From Rhynchonema sp. JSB1_4 (taxonomy: Eukaryota > Nematoda > Chromadorea > Monhysterida > Xyalidae), in the NCBI GenBank assembly GCA_030248065.1, contig JASAMV010002020.1:1-64000 (forward strand): a DNA stretch of 64,000 bases, given 5' to 3'. A program made the translations under genes and the position numbers. The number at the start of each line of letters is the position of its first letter. The first letter of the stretch is position 1. Under the pieces are notes generated by a model that saw nothing but the letters and a program-made list of their open reading frames with translations, was not told the DNA's origin and searched no databases. Positions 1 to 12,900 of this stretch are shown piece after piece.

Positions 1-47
1 GAAATGTGCGAAATAAAAATGAAAACCCAGAAAAAAAACAACCAACA

Positions 48-3000
48 TATAAGAATCTGGCAATCCGCTGTATGCTGTGCATGGTAGTCGACGCGTGCAA
101 ATCAGCGGGCGCCAAATGTGGCATGTTGATCAACTGCATCAAACGACGCACACCGCCGTGTTCGATGAATAGACGCGCGTGATCGGGACGACCCTGATTT
201 GGAAAGGGGACATTTAGGTTGCGTACCGGACTTGGACACGGACTCGGCTGGCTAGCCGGCTGGCGGGAGGTCCCGAATATTTTTATAATGCAAGCTTATT
301 ATGCCGAACTAACACGTTCGCCACAAATCCTGCACCGGGTCTTCTAAAAACGCTCCAAGTCAAGTCAAAGAATAAATACTTTTCGGAGCCATTCATTATA
401 ATACAAGGTATAGGCAAACTGCGCCAACACGAGCTCGATTTCGCAGCAGGCAGAATAGTGAAACATTCTGACGTAGCTGCGGATTTGGGAAATGTTACAC
501 GTTGAAGAATACAAAATGGATCATGATGATTTTCTCTTTCCATTCGTTTTGAATACGCACCACCTTCGATATTGAGCTCATGTTGGTGCAGTTTGCCTTT
601 AAATAATTTTTGTCAAAATTGTACATAATTTTTCAAACGTGGTTAGTCAAAGACCAGTCTCACCCAGCGACTTCCATTTCATATATGCAAATGGCGAAAC
701 ATTTTCAGAAACTGCAGATATTTGCGGCAATTCAACTACATATAAAACAAGCCAGAATACGTTTACCACATTCCGAATTTCCTGACAGCACAGCAGGTGT
801 GTGACTTTTAGCGCTCAACCAACAACAGCAACAACAACAACAACAGTAAGACATACCTGAAACGATGTGATAACGGCCTCAAGAAATCGAGTCACAGTGC
901 ACAGATACTCCTTAAGAGGCGCTTCTGTCTTTCCATCCTGCTCTGACGAACGTTGCTGGGACGCGGCGGACACGCTGAAACATCACACACAAACACTGCA
1001 CAGTTGGATGGTGGTAAACAGTATTTGCGATTGCATTTTTGTAGGAACAAAGTTTTCTGGGACTGAATCTGTTTCGAAATGGAAGAGATGCGATACCACG
1101 TACTACCTACATATCGTCCAGCATAAAAGATGTTCCCGGACCTAAAATGAACAACTAATAAGTGGCCCCAGTAAATTTCTTAACATCTTAAATTCGAGAC
1201 ACGCGATACCAAGGCAAGTCATACATCCGATCACCAAGTTTGATATCCACCAAAATAAGACAGCACAAAGATCGCTTCAGATAAGACTGTCGTCATTATT
1301 TTCCGCCATGCGCACCCGGGTTCGTCATAAACGATCACAAAAATCAGCCGACCAAAACATGAATCCTAGTCTCACAAAGTTTTTATTCACTGAATTTAGG
1401 TGCCCAGACATCCAAAAATTGAAAAAAAAAAAGATCGACTAAAAACTTGACATTTTGTCTGGCCCAGAATGTAGTTTCGGCACATATGACAGCCAAAAAT
1501 TATAACACCTGTGTGGTTCCCCGGTTTGGAATAAAAACAGGCATGCGCCCCTCCCGCGATAGTGACACGGCGACACTAACACAGTGGTAGCAGTGGCAGC
1601 ATTCACATTGGCGTCCGATCCACTGGTGTGCCCCAGTTGCATCATACTCGGCGCCACTGCACTCACACTCGCACGATTCACGCTCGACGTTTGTGTGCTC
1701 GTACGCGTCGCCGTTGGGATGTCGTATACGCCGTCGTCCATATCGGAGAAAAAGTCGTCGCTCAACTGTAATAATATACATTACTGCGGGTGGAAAAAAC
1801 CGGTTTGTTATATTTCGTGAAAAAAGAAAAAAACGGATTTGCCGGAGGCTGTGATTTTTTCGTTTTTTTCCCGTTTGTTTCGACCCGCAGCATTAGGATA
1901 GCAAAAGCAAAAATACTGTACGTGTAATGTTGAAGACAGAACGTTTTATCCCGCAGAGGCTTAATGCGTCCTCTCATTTCCATCCTTGCGCGAATTAGCT
2001 CACTTATACGAAAGACACCAAATTATACTGGCGTAAAGCACCGTTCTTCATTTTTCGCTAAAAAACAGTTTTTTCGAAAAACTTCAACTTCAACTTTTGA
2101 TTTTGACGCTCTCGCAAAATCTAAACACAGTCTAAGAATTTCGAAATTTTCGAAAACATTTTTTTCAAATACTTTTCCAGTACTTGAGGTGTTCGTGTTC
2201 TGGTCAAACAAGTGATGTGCTTGGGCACAAAATATGAGCACACACACAAAAGTAGGGTTTCACGAAAAGTTTGGACCGAACATAGGACCAAAATTTGATT
2301 CGAACCAAAAAAACTCATCGGTTTTGTGTTACAATTTTTTGGGAAAAGTAAAACAAAAATCGATAAAAAACCGCCTTGAAAAATAAATGAAAAAAGTATT
2401 AGGGCCTCGGGAAAAAAACTGCCTTTTTCGGTTTTTTCGCGAAAAAAAATGCGGTTTTTTTTCGTCCGCCAGTATACACCAAATAAACAAAACAATGCTG
2501 TACAGTTATTCTCGGTCACAGGAAGCCGTGCAACTTCAAGCATCAGCTGGTTTGATTGAATTGAATTGAATTTTAGTTTTTGCTAGTTCCAAATGCGATT
2601 CTTTCATCCTTCTGTTTTTGCGCAATAACAACACTTCGCAAGCTGATGTTGAACAACCGAATGGAGAGACGCAAAAACCATTCTATCCGTCACGAACATC
2701 GAACAGATAAATCAAAAACAACATAAAAACACAATAAGCGCCCTGCCCGACTAATCAAGGATTTTTCTTATCAATAAAATTATTATGCGCCTTTTCTTGT
2801 TTCATACTAGCAAATCTGAAAGAATACCAGCCAATGTGACAAAACCGATTGCAGCGCAGCGGCAGTAAACTTACCTCAGGCTCAAGTTCTAGTACAGTTC
2901 TCCAAATACTCCAGTCAGCCAATCCAAAGTTTTAGCAATCACTGGCTCATGATTTTTGCCCCCTCATCCCACCCCTCGGCCCAGCACCACCTCCTGTTGT

Positions 3001-3752
3001 CTTCCAGTTCGCAACGTGGACGCACTGTTCGACTGTCCATTGGACCCGATGATGTTCACGCGTGCCATTTATCGCCATCTCAGCCTTGACCTTGTCGACG
3101 TCGACGCTCACAAATTGCGGATCGGTGCCGAAACGGATAGTTCGTCGAGCAGCTGTGGGACCAATAACCATCATGTTTGAAAGAGAAATTAGAGAGAAAA
3201 CAAACAAGATATGAAAAAATCTAAACCAGGTTTTTCTTTTTAATGTATAATGATCTGTCACCATAAATTTTAGTGGCACTTAACTTCGGGGTGTTCTGTG
3301 TTTTGCTAACTTAGTTCCATACGTTTTTTGGCACCAAAGTTTAGATATCAGCTGAGTGAATCAACAACTCAGTGGGGGGGGGGGCTTCAGGTGGGTTTTT
3401 CCAATGTGTGGTACCCACAGTAAGAGAAAGAGCAAAATTTTGCTCACATTAAGTGTTAAAGGAGATTTTGCTAAAACATGAAATTGAAAGAAATATTTAA
3501 CTAATTGTTTTAGCTGTACGAGAATTTCAATCAAACAGCCAATTTTGGGTGTTTTTCTTTAAAAATTTAAAGCTGCGGGTGTGGGTTTTTCAGAAGTGTG
3601 GGTGTGGGTTTCCAGAAATGTGGCATTGTGGGTGTGTGGGACCCAGATTCGATCCAACTATCTGAAAACAAAAATAACACAACCTTCATAATGGCACTGG
3701 CCGGTTGTTTGGTGTTGTGGGGATGCAGGGCCGCTCTGTAAGCGGGGGGGGG
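48..3752 (-). pseudogene. Inverted, degraded copy of HUWE1-like exons A-E
   Basis: This is the mirror image of the right-arm exons. Exon E lies at 48-194, D at 857-974 and C at 1581-1765, all essentially intact. Exon B lies at about 2991-3152 and is about 12 bases shorter than its partner, with several single-base losses that break the frame. Exon A, near 3690-3740, has lost about half its length. The copy therefore cannot encode the protein as written. If the palindrome is real this is a non-functional partial duplicate. If the palindrome is an assembly artefact the copy does not exist. Confidence 0.7.
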
Positions 3753-4780
3753 GGGTTGGTTTGCTTTTATTTGCATTTTTGGTTAAATTGTTTTGATCTC
3801 AGTAAAGGGGATAAAGAAAACGATTTGTTGCCACTAAGAGGGGGTTTTTCCTAACTTTTCCAGTGACCGTGATGTGGAAGTGGACATAACGTTTGGCTTC
3901 AAACAAAGAGACATAAATATCCCAGGGAAAAAGTGGTGTGTTGGAAAATCAAAAAGTCGGTACCGACACCAAAATTAAAATTTTCGGATACTAGATAACC
4001 AAAATCAAAATTTTCTATATTGGTATCCCAAAATCCAAAATTTTATACGGTACCAAAATCCTAAATTTTTGGATACTGATACCCAAAATCCAAAATTTCT
4101 ATACGGGTACCCAAAATCCAAAATTTTTTGGACACTGGTACCAAAATTTCTATGCCGGATACCAAAATCCAAAATTTCTGATAGGAACCAAACTCCAAAA
4201 TTTTCGGATACCGGATACCAAAATCCTAAATTTTTTGATACCGGACCAAATCCAAAATTTTGATACCGGATACCGTGGTTCTTTTGGGAAATCAAAAAGT
4301 CTACGGATACCAAAATTAAAATTTTCGGATACCGGACACCCAAAATGAAAAATCTCGATACCAGGGGGGGTTGCTCCCGAGAAAAATAAAAAATTCGGAT
4401 ACCCGGGGGTTGTTAAAAAAGGTATTTTTTAGAGGAAAATTGAGAAATTGGTGTTGGAAGTTGGAAGCGCAAAAATGGTCATTTTTGTGGTTATCGTGCG
4501 CAGCAAGCGATTTTGCGCTTAGAGGTAAATGGGCCGATTTTCGTTTTTGGAAAAATTTTAGGTAGGATACCTGGACAAAAGTAGATACCGATAGCCCACA
4601 CCGGATACCCAAAATTTTTAAATACCGGATACCAAAATTCAAACTTTCTGATACCTCAGTACCAAAATTTCTATACCGATACCCAAAAATCCAAAATTTT
4701 GATACGGATACCAAATTTCTATACCGGATACAAAATCAAAATTTTGATACCAAAATCCAAAATTTTCGGATACTGGTTTC

Positions 4781-5131
4781 CAGTGTAGTTCCTGGTCCGG
4801 AGGGAGGACCCCCCCGTTTTTTTTTCAGAGGGGAGATAGTGTACCCCGAGGGGGGAAGACCCAAATTCGGGAAAAAGTCACTTTTGAGGTAGAAAATTTG
4901 ACCCGATTTTTGCCTTTTTGGAGAAAATTTTAAAAAAGGGTATTTTGGCGACTTTTGAGAACATTGACCTGAAAACAATAAGTATATTAGGCCTGATCCT
5001 TAGGCCTAAAAATGGCCATTTTAGGCAAAAATTGGGAGATATAGTGTACCCGGGAGGGGGAGAAAGGGGATAGGTGTACCACCCGAGGGAGAGATAGGAC
5101 TGAGGGGGCCCCCTCCCCCAGGAATACACTG
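4781..5131. mobile_element. hAT-type MITE inside array (copy 1, deleted)
   Basis: The element begins CAGTGTAGTTCCTGG and ends in the inverse of that sequence, slightly damaged. It contains a CTAAAATGGCCATTTTAGGC-like palindromic segment. At 351 bp it is shorter than its three sisters, consistent with the general base loss in this part of the left arm. Confidence 0.6.
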
Positions 5132-5938
5132 CTGGATACCCAAAATCCAAATTTCTGATACCGGGATGCCCTAATACAAAATTTCAGATACCGGATACCA
5201 AAATTTCTTATACTGATACCAAAATCCAAAATTTCTGACACCGATACCAAAATCCAAAATTTCTGTACGGGTACCCAAAATCCAAAATTTTTGGACACTG
5301 GATACCCAAAATTTCTGATGCCGGATACCCAAAATCCAAAATTTCTGATACGATACCCAAACTCCAAAATTTTCGGATACCGGATACCCAAAATGCTAAA
5401 TTTTTTGATACCCGGATACCCACAATCCAAAATTTCTGATACCGGATACCAGTGGTGTCGTTGGGAACTCAAAAAGTCAGGATACCGAATACCCAAAATT
5501 CAAAATTTTGATACCGGACACCCAAAATGAAAAATCTCGGATACTAGGGGGGTTGCTCCCGAAATAAAAAATTCGGATACCAGGGGGTTGTTCAAAAAAG
5601 GTCAATTTTTTTAGAGGAAAATTGAGCAAAATTGGTGTTGGAAGTTGGAAGCGCAAAAATGGTCATTTTTGTGGTTATGCGTGCGCCAGCAAGCGATTTT
5701 GCGCATTTTAGAGGTAAAAATGGGCGATTTTTACGGTTTTCGGAAAAATTTTAGGGTAGGATACCCCTGGACAAAAGTCAGGATACCGGATAGCCCACAC
5801 CGGATACCCAAAATTTTTAATACCGGATACCCAAAATTCAAACTTTCTGATACCTCATACCCAAAATTTCTGATACCGGATACCCAAAATCCAAAATTTT
5901 CGGATACCCAAAATCCAAAATTTTCGGATACTGGTTAC

Positions 5939-6321
5939 CAGTGTAGTTCCTGGTCCGGAGGGGGAGATAGCGGACCCCCCCCCCCCGTTTTTTTCAGAGG
6001 GGAGATAGTGTACCCCCGAGGGGGGAAGACCCAAATTCGGGAAAAAGTCACTTCTTGAGGTAGAAAATTTGACCCATTTTTGCCTTTTTTGGAGAAAATT
6101 CTTCATAAAAAGGGTATTTTGGCGACTTTTGAGAACATTGACCTGAAAATCACATACAGTATATTAGGCCTGAAAATGCCCATTTTAGGCCTAAAAATGG
6201 CCATTTTAGGCAAAAATTGGGGGATATAGTGTACCCGGAGGGGGAGATAGGGGGATAGTGTACCACCCGAGGGAGAGATAGCGTACTCGAGGGGGGGCCC
6301 CCTCCCCCAGGAACTACACTG
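5939..6321. mobile_element. hAT-type MITE inside array (copy 2)
   Basis: The element is 383 bp with terminal inverted repeats CAGTGTAGTTCCTGG / CCAGGAACTACACTG. It is flanked by CTGGTTAC on the left and CTGGATAC on the right, an 8-bp target-site duplication with one mismatch, the length expected for the hAT superfamily. Confidence 0.7.
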
Positions 6322-7194
6322 CTGGATACCCAAAATCCAAAATTTCTGATACCGGATGCCCCTAATACAAAATTTCAGATACCGGATAAACAAAATTTCT
6401 GATACCGGATACCCAAAATCCAAAATTTCTGACACCGGATACCCGAAAATTCAAAATTTCTGATACCGGATAGCCAAAATCCAAAATTTTCGGATAACCG
6501 AATACCCAAAATTTCTGATACCGAATACCCAAAATCCAAAATTTCTGATACCGGATACCCAAAATCCAAAATTTTCGGATACCGGATACCCAAAATCCAA
6601 AATTTTAATCGTACCAAATTAAAATTTTGATACGAATACAAAATCAAATTTCTGATACGCACCAAAATCCGAAATTTTGGATACCATAAAAATGAAAAAT
6701 CTCGGATACCTAAGGCGGGGCTCTCCCTAAAATAAAAAATCTCGGATACGGGGGTTGTTCAAAAAAGACCATTTTTGAGGAAAATTGAGCAAATCGGTGT
6801 TGGAAGGGTGCGAGTTTTTTTGGTATGTATGTTTCGTTTTGTTCTATAAATTTTGGATTTGGTATAATCGGTATCCAGAAATTTTAGATTTTGGGTATCG
6901 GTATCTGAAAATTTTGGATTTTGGATTTATTCCGTTATCCGAAAATTTTGCATTTTTGGGTATGGTATTAGAAATTTTGGATTTTGGGTATTCGGTATCA
7001 GAAATTTTGGGTATCCGGTTTATCCGAAAATTTTGGATTTTGGCTATCTGGTATCAGAAATTTTGAATTTTGGGTCTCCGGTGTCAGAAATTTTGGATTT
7101 TGGGTATCCGGGTATCAGAAATTTTGTTTATCCGTATCTGAAATTTTGTATTAGGGGCATCCGGTATCAGAAATTTTGGATTTTGGGTATCCAG

Positions 7195-7573
7195 CAGTGT
7201 AGTTCCTGGGGGAGGGGCCCCCCTCGAGTACGCCATCTCTCCCTCGGGTCTACACTCTTCCCCCTATCTCCCGCTCCGGGTACACTATATCCCCCAATTT
7301 TTGCCTAAAATGGCCATTTTTAGGCCTAAAATGGGCATTTTCAGGCCTAATATACTGTATGTGATTTTCAGGTCAATGTTCTCAAAAGTCGCCAAAATAC
7401 CCTTTTTATGAAGAATTTTCTCCAAAAAAGGCAAAAATGGGTCAAATTTTCTACCTCAAGAAGTGACTTTTTCCCGAATTTGGGTCTTCCCCCCTCGGGG
7501 TACACTATCTCCCCTCTGAAAAAAACGGGGGGGGGGGTCCGCTATCTCCCCCTCCGGACCAGGAACTACACTG
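7195..7573. mobile_element. hAT-type MITE inside array (copy 3)
   Basis: This is the inverted partner of the element at 5,939-6,321, 379 bp, with the same CAGTG...CACTG ends. It lies in the right half of the array. Confidence 0.7.
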
Positions 7574-8391
7574 GTAACCAGTATCCGAAAATTTTGGATT
7601 TTGGGTATCCGAAAATTTTGGATTTTGGGTATCCGGTATCAGAAATTTTGGGTATGAGGTATCAGAAAGTTTGAATTTTGGGTATCCGGTATTAAAAATT
7701 TTGGGTATCCGGTGTGGGCTATCCGGTATCCTGACTTTTGTCCAGGGGTATCCTACCTAAAATTTTTCCGAAACCGTAAAAATCGCCCATTTTTACCTCT
7801 AAATGCGCAAAATCGCTTGCTGGCGCACGCATAACCACAAAAATGACCATTTTTGCGCTTCCAACTTCCAACACCAATTTTGCTCAATTTTCCTCTAAAA
7901 AAATTGACCTTTTTTGAACAACCCCCTGGGTATCCGAGATTTTTTATTTTGGGGAGCAACCCCCCTGGTATCCGAGATTTTTCATTTTGGGTGTCCGGTA
8001 TCCGAAAATTTTGAATTTTGGGTATCCGGTATCCTGACTTTTTGATTTCCCAACGACACCACTGGTATCCGGTATCAGAAATTTTGGATTGTGGGTATCC
8101 GGTATCAAAAAATTTAGGATTTTGGGTATCCGGTATCCGAAAATTTTGGAGTTTGGGTATCCGGTATCAGAAATTTTGGATTTTGGGTATCCGGCATCAG
8201 AAATTTTGGGTATCCAGTGTCCAAAAATTTTGGATTTTGGGTACCCGGTATCAGAAATTTTGGATTTTGGGTATCCGGTGTCAGAAATTTTGGATTTTGG
8301 GTATCCAGTATCAGAAATTTTGGGTATCCGGTATCTGAAATTTTGTATTAGGGGCATCCGGTATCAGAAATTTTGGATTTTGGGTATCCAG

Positions 8392-8772
8392 CAGTGTAGT
8401 TCCTGGGGGGAGGGGGCCCCCTCGAGTACGCTATCTCTCCCTCGGGTGGTACACTATCCCCCTATCTCCCCCTCCGGGTACACTATATCCCCCAATTTTT
8501 GCCTAAAATGGCCATTTTTAGGCCTAAAATGGGCATTTTCAGGCCTAATATACTGTATGTGATTTTCAGGTCAATGTTCTCAAAAGTCGCCAAAATACCC
8601 TTTTTATGAAGAATTTTCTCCAAAAAAGGCAAAAATGGGTCAAATTTTCTACCTCAAGAAGTGACTTTTTCCCGAATTTGGGTCTTCCCCCCTCGGGGGT
8701 ACACTATCTCCCCTCTGAAAAAAAAACGGGGGGGGGTCCGCTATCTCCCCCTCCGGACCAGGAACTACACTG
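8392..8772. mobile_element. hAT-type MITE inside array (copy 4)
   Basis: This 381-bp element has the same ends as copy 3 and lies 1,197 bp further along. The spacing shows that the MITE was amplified as part of the higher-order unit and did not insert four separate times. Confidence 0.7.
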
Positions 8773-9918
8773 GTAACCAGTATCCGAAAATTTTGGATTT
8801 TGGGTATCCGAAAATTTTGGATTTTGGGTATCCGGTATCAGAAATTTTGGGTATCCGGTATCCGAAAATTTTGGATTTTGGGTATCCGGTATCAGAAATT
8901 TTGGGTATGAGGTATCAGAAAGTTTGAATTTTGGGTATCCGGTATTAAAAATTTTGGGTATCCGGTGTGGGCTATCCGGTATCCTGACTTTTGTCCAGGG
9001 GTATCCTACCCTAAAATTTTTCCGAAAACCGTAAAAATCGCCCATTTTTACCTCTAAAATGCGCAAAATCGCTTGCTGGCGCACGCATAACCACAAAAAT
9101 GACCATTTTTGCGCTTCCAACTTCCAACACCAATTTTGCTCAATTTTCCTCTAAAAAAATTGACCTTTTTTGAACAACCCCCTGGGTATCCGAGATTTTT
9201 TATTTTGGGGAGCAACCCCCCTGGTATCCGAGATTTTTCATTTTGGGTGTCCGGTATCCGAAAATTTTGAATTTTGGGTATCCGGTATCCTGACTTTTTG
9301 ATTTCCCAACGACACCACTGGTATCCGGTATCAGAAATTTTGGATTGTGGGTATCCGGTATCAAAAAATTTAGGATTTTGGGTATCCGGTATCCGAAAAT
9401 TTTGGAGTTTGGGTATCCGGTATCAGAAATTTTGGATTTTGGGTATCCGGCATCAGAAATTTTGGGTATCCAGTGTCCAAAAATTTTGGATTTTGGGTAC
9501 CCGGTATCAGAAATTTTGGATTTTGGGTATCCAGTATCCGAAAATTTAGGATTTTGGGTATCCGGTATCAGAAATTTTGGATTTTGGGTATCCGATATCA
9601 GAAAATTTTGGATTTTGGTTATCTAGTATCCGAAAATTTTAGATTTTGGGTGTCCGGTATCCTGACTTTTTGATTTTCCAACGACACCACTGGTTTCTGT
9701 GGGCAATTATTGTATGTCTTGTTTGTTGTTTGAAGCCAAACGTTATGTCCACTTCCACATCACGGTCACTGGCAAAAGTTAGGAGCGAAAAATGTTCCCC
9801 CAAGTTCGTTTAGTGCGCAAGCAAATCGTTTTCTTTGATCCCTGTGTGACTGAGATCAAAACAATTTAACCAAAAATGCAAATAAAAGCAAATCCAACCC
9901 CCCCCCCCCGCTTTTCAG

Positions 9919-12900
9919 CCGAGAGCGGTGACACGGCGTATTCATTGGGTCAAGCGATTGAGTCGTTGATGCGATACCAACAAACACTCAAACAACCGGC
10001 CATTGATGCCATTATGAAGGTTGGTGTTGATTTTGTGTTTCAGATAGGGTTTGGGATCGGAATCTGGGGGTCCCACACACCCACAATCCACAGTTTTGGA
10101 AACCCACACCCACACTTGCTGAAAAACCCACACCCGCAGCTTTAAATTTTGAAGAAAAGACACCCAAAATTGGGCTGTTTGACATTGAAAATTCTCCGGT
10201 ACAGGCCTGAAAACAATTAGTTCAAATATTTCTTTCAATTTCATGTTTGAGCAAAATCTCCTTTTAACATTAATGTGGAGCAAAATTTTGCTCTTTTTGT
10301 TACTGTGTGGGTCACCCACACAGTTGGAAAAACCCCACTCATTTGAAAGTGCCACACACCCACCCAGGTCCGATCCCGAGACTGAGTTGTTGCAAATGTC
10401 ACTCAGCTGATATCTCCAAACTTTGGTGCCAAAAAACGATATGGAACTAAGTTTGAGCCAAAATCACAGAACACGCCCGAAGTTTAAGTGCCACTAAAAT
10501 TTATGGGTGACAGATTTCTGAATTTTATACAGTTTTAAGAAAGAAAAACCTGGTTTCAGATTTTTTCATATTCTTGTGTTTGTTTTCTCTTAATTTCTCT
10601 TTCAAACATGATGGTTATTGGTCCCACAGCTGCTCGACGAACTGATCCGTTTCGGCACCGATCCGCAATTTGTGAGCGTCGACGTCGACAAGGTCAAGGC
10701 TGAGATGGCGACTATAAATGGCACGCGTGAAACATCATCGGGTCCAATGGCACAGTCGAACAGTGCGTCCACGTTGCCGTCAACTGGCAAGCCACAACAG
10801 GAGGTGGGTGCTGGGCCGAGGGGTTGGGGATGAGGGGGCACAAAATTCATGAGCCAGTGATTGCTAAAACTTTGGATTGGCCTGACTGGCAGATATTTGG
10901 CAGCCAACTGGTTACTAGAACTTGAGCCTGAGGTAGAGCTTTACTGCCGCTGCGCTGACCAATCGGTTTTGTCACATTGGCTGGTATTCTTTCAGATTTG
11001 CTAGTATGAAACAAGAAAAGGCGCATAATAATTTTATTGATAAGAAAAATCCTTGATTAGTCGGGCAGGGCGCTTATTGTGTTTTTATGTTGTTTTTGAT
11101 TTATCTGTTCGATGTTCGTGACGGATAGAATGGTTTTTGCGTCTCTCCATTCGGTTGTTCAACATCAGCTTGCGAAGTGTTGTTATTGCGCAAAAACAGA
11201 AGGATGAAAGAATCGCATTTGGAACTAGCAAAAACTAAAATTCAATTCAATTCAATCAAACCAGCTGATGCTTGAAGTTGCACGGCTTCCTGTGACCGAG
11301 AATAACTGTACAGCATTGTTTTGTTTATTTGGTGTATACTGGCGGACGAAAAAAAACCGTTTTTTTTTCGCGAAAAAACCGAAAAAGGCAGTTTTTTTCC
11401 CGAGGCCCTAATACTTTTTTCATTTATTTTTCAAGGCGGTTTTTTATCGATTTTTGTTTTACTTTTCCCAAAAAATTGTAACACAAAACCGATGAGTTTT
11501 TTTGGTTCGAATCAAATTTTGGTCCTATGTTCGGTCCAAACTTTTCGTGAAACCCTACTTTTGTGTGTGTGCTCATATTTTGTGCCCAAGCACATCACTT
11601 GTTTGACCAGAACACGAACACCTCAAGTACTGGAAAAGTATTTGAAAAAAATGTTTTCGAAAATTTCGAAATTCTTAGACTGTGTTTAGATTTTGCGAGA
11701 GCGTCAAAATCAAAAGTTGAAGTTGAAGTTTTTCGAAAAAACTGTTTTTTAGCGAAAAATGAAGAACGGTGCTTTACGCCAGTATAATTTGGTGTCTTTC
11801 GTATAAGTGAGCTAATTCGCGCAAGGATGGAAATGAGAGGACGCATTAAGCCTCTGCGGGATAAAACGTTCTGTCTTCAACATTACACGTACAGTATTTT
11901 TGCTTTTGCTATCCTAATGCTGCGGGTCGAAACAAACGGGAAAAAAACGAAAAAATCACAGCCTCCGGCAAATCCGTTTTTTTCTTTTTTCACGAAATAT
12001 AACAAACCGGTTTTTTCCACCCGCAGTAATGTATATTATTACAGTTGAGCGACGACTTTTTCTCCGATATGGACGACGGCGTATACGACATCCCAACGGC
12101 GACGCGTACGAGCACACAAACGTCGAGCGTGAATCGTGCGAGTGTGAGTGCAGTGGCGCCGAGTATGATGCAACTGGGGCACACCAGTGGATCGGACGCC
12201 AATGTGAATGCTGCCACTGCTACCACTGTGTTAGTGTCGCCGTGTCACTATCGCGGGAGGGGCGCATGCCTGTTTTTATTCCAAACCGGGGAACCACACA
12301 GGTGTTATAATTTTTGGCTGTCATATGTGCCGAAACTACATTCTGGGCCAGACAAAATGTCCAGTTTTTAGTCGATCTTTTTTTTTTCAATTTTTGGATG
12401 TCTGGGCACCTAAATTCAGTGAATAAAAACTTTGTGAGACTAGGATTCATGTTTTGGTCGGCTGATTTTTGTGATCGTTTATGACGAACCCGGGTGCGCA
12501 TGGCGGAAAATAATGACGACAGTCTTACTGAAGCGATCTTTGTGCTGTCTTATTTTGGTGGATATCAAACTTGGTGATCGGATGTGTGACTTGCCTTGGT
12601 ATCGCGTGTCTCGAATTTAAGATGTTAAGAAATTTACTGGGGCCACTTATTAGTTGTTCATTTTAGGTCCGGGAACATCTTTTATGCTGGACGATATGTA
12701 GGTAGTACGTGGTATCGCATCTCTTCCAATTCTCGACACAAAATCAGTCCCAGAAAACTTCGTTCCTACAAAAATGCAATCGCAAATACTGTTTACCACC
12801 ATCCAACTGTGCAGTGTTTGTGTGTGATGTTTCAGCGTGTCCGCCGCGTCCCAGCAACGTTCGTCAGAGCAGGATGGAAAGACAGAAGTGCCTCTCAAGG

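Larger units (their letters stand above)
3928..9691. repeat. Palindromic satellite-like array core
   Basis: The basic unit reads GGTATCCGGTATCAGAAATT on one strand, followed by a TTTTGGATTTTG-type stretch, and is repeated dozens of times with small variants. It runs in opposite directions either side of about 6,820. A higher-order unit of about 1,197 bp occurs twice in the right half (7,195 and 8,392) and a shrunken version twice in the left (4,781 and 5,939). Each higher-order unit contains one embedded ~380-bp MITE. The right outer edge ends in CCAACGACACCACTG, the same terminal sequence as the MITE at 13,820-14,230. Long open frames here are repeat artefacts. Confidence 0.85.

Noticed and set aside
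4005..9673. Many open frames of 60-170 codons in the array
   Set aside because: They translate the GGTATCC-type repeat in every frame (GIRYQKFWIL-like periodic peptides), have no splice or domain logic, and appear on both strands because the repeat lacks stops.
3928..9691. CRISPR-like array of short repeats
   Set aside because: Units are contiguous and similar throughout, with no unique spacers and no cas genes. The genome is eukaryotic.
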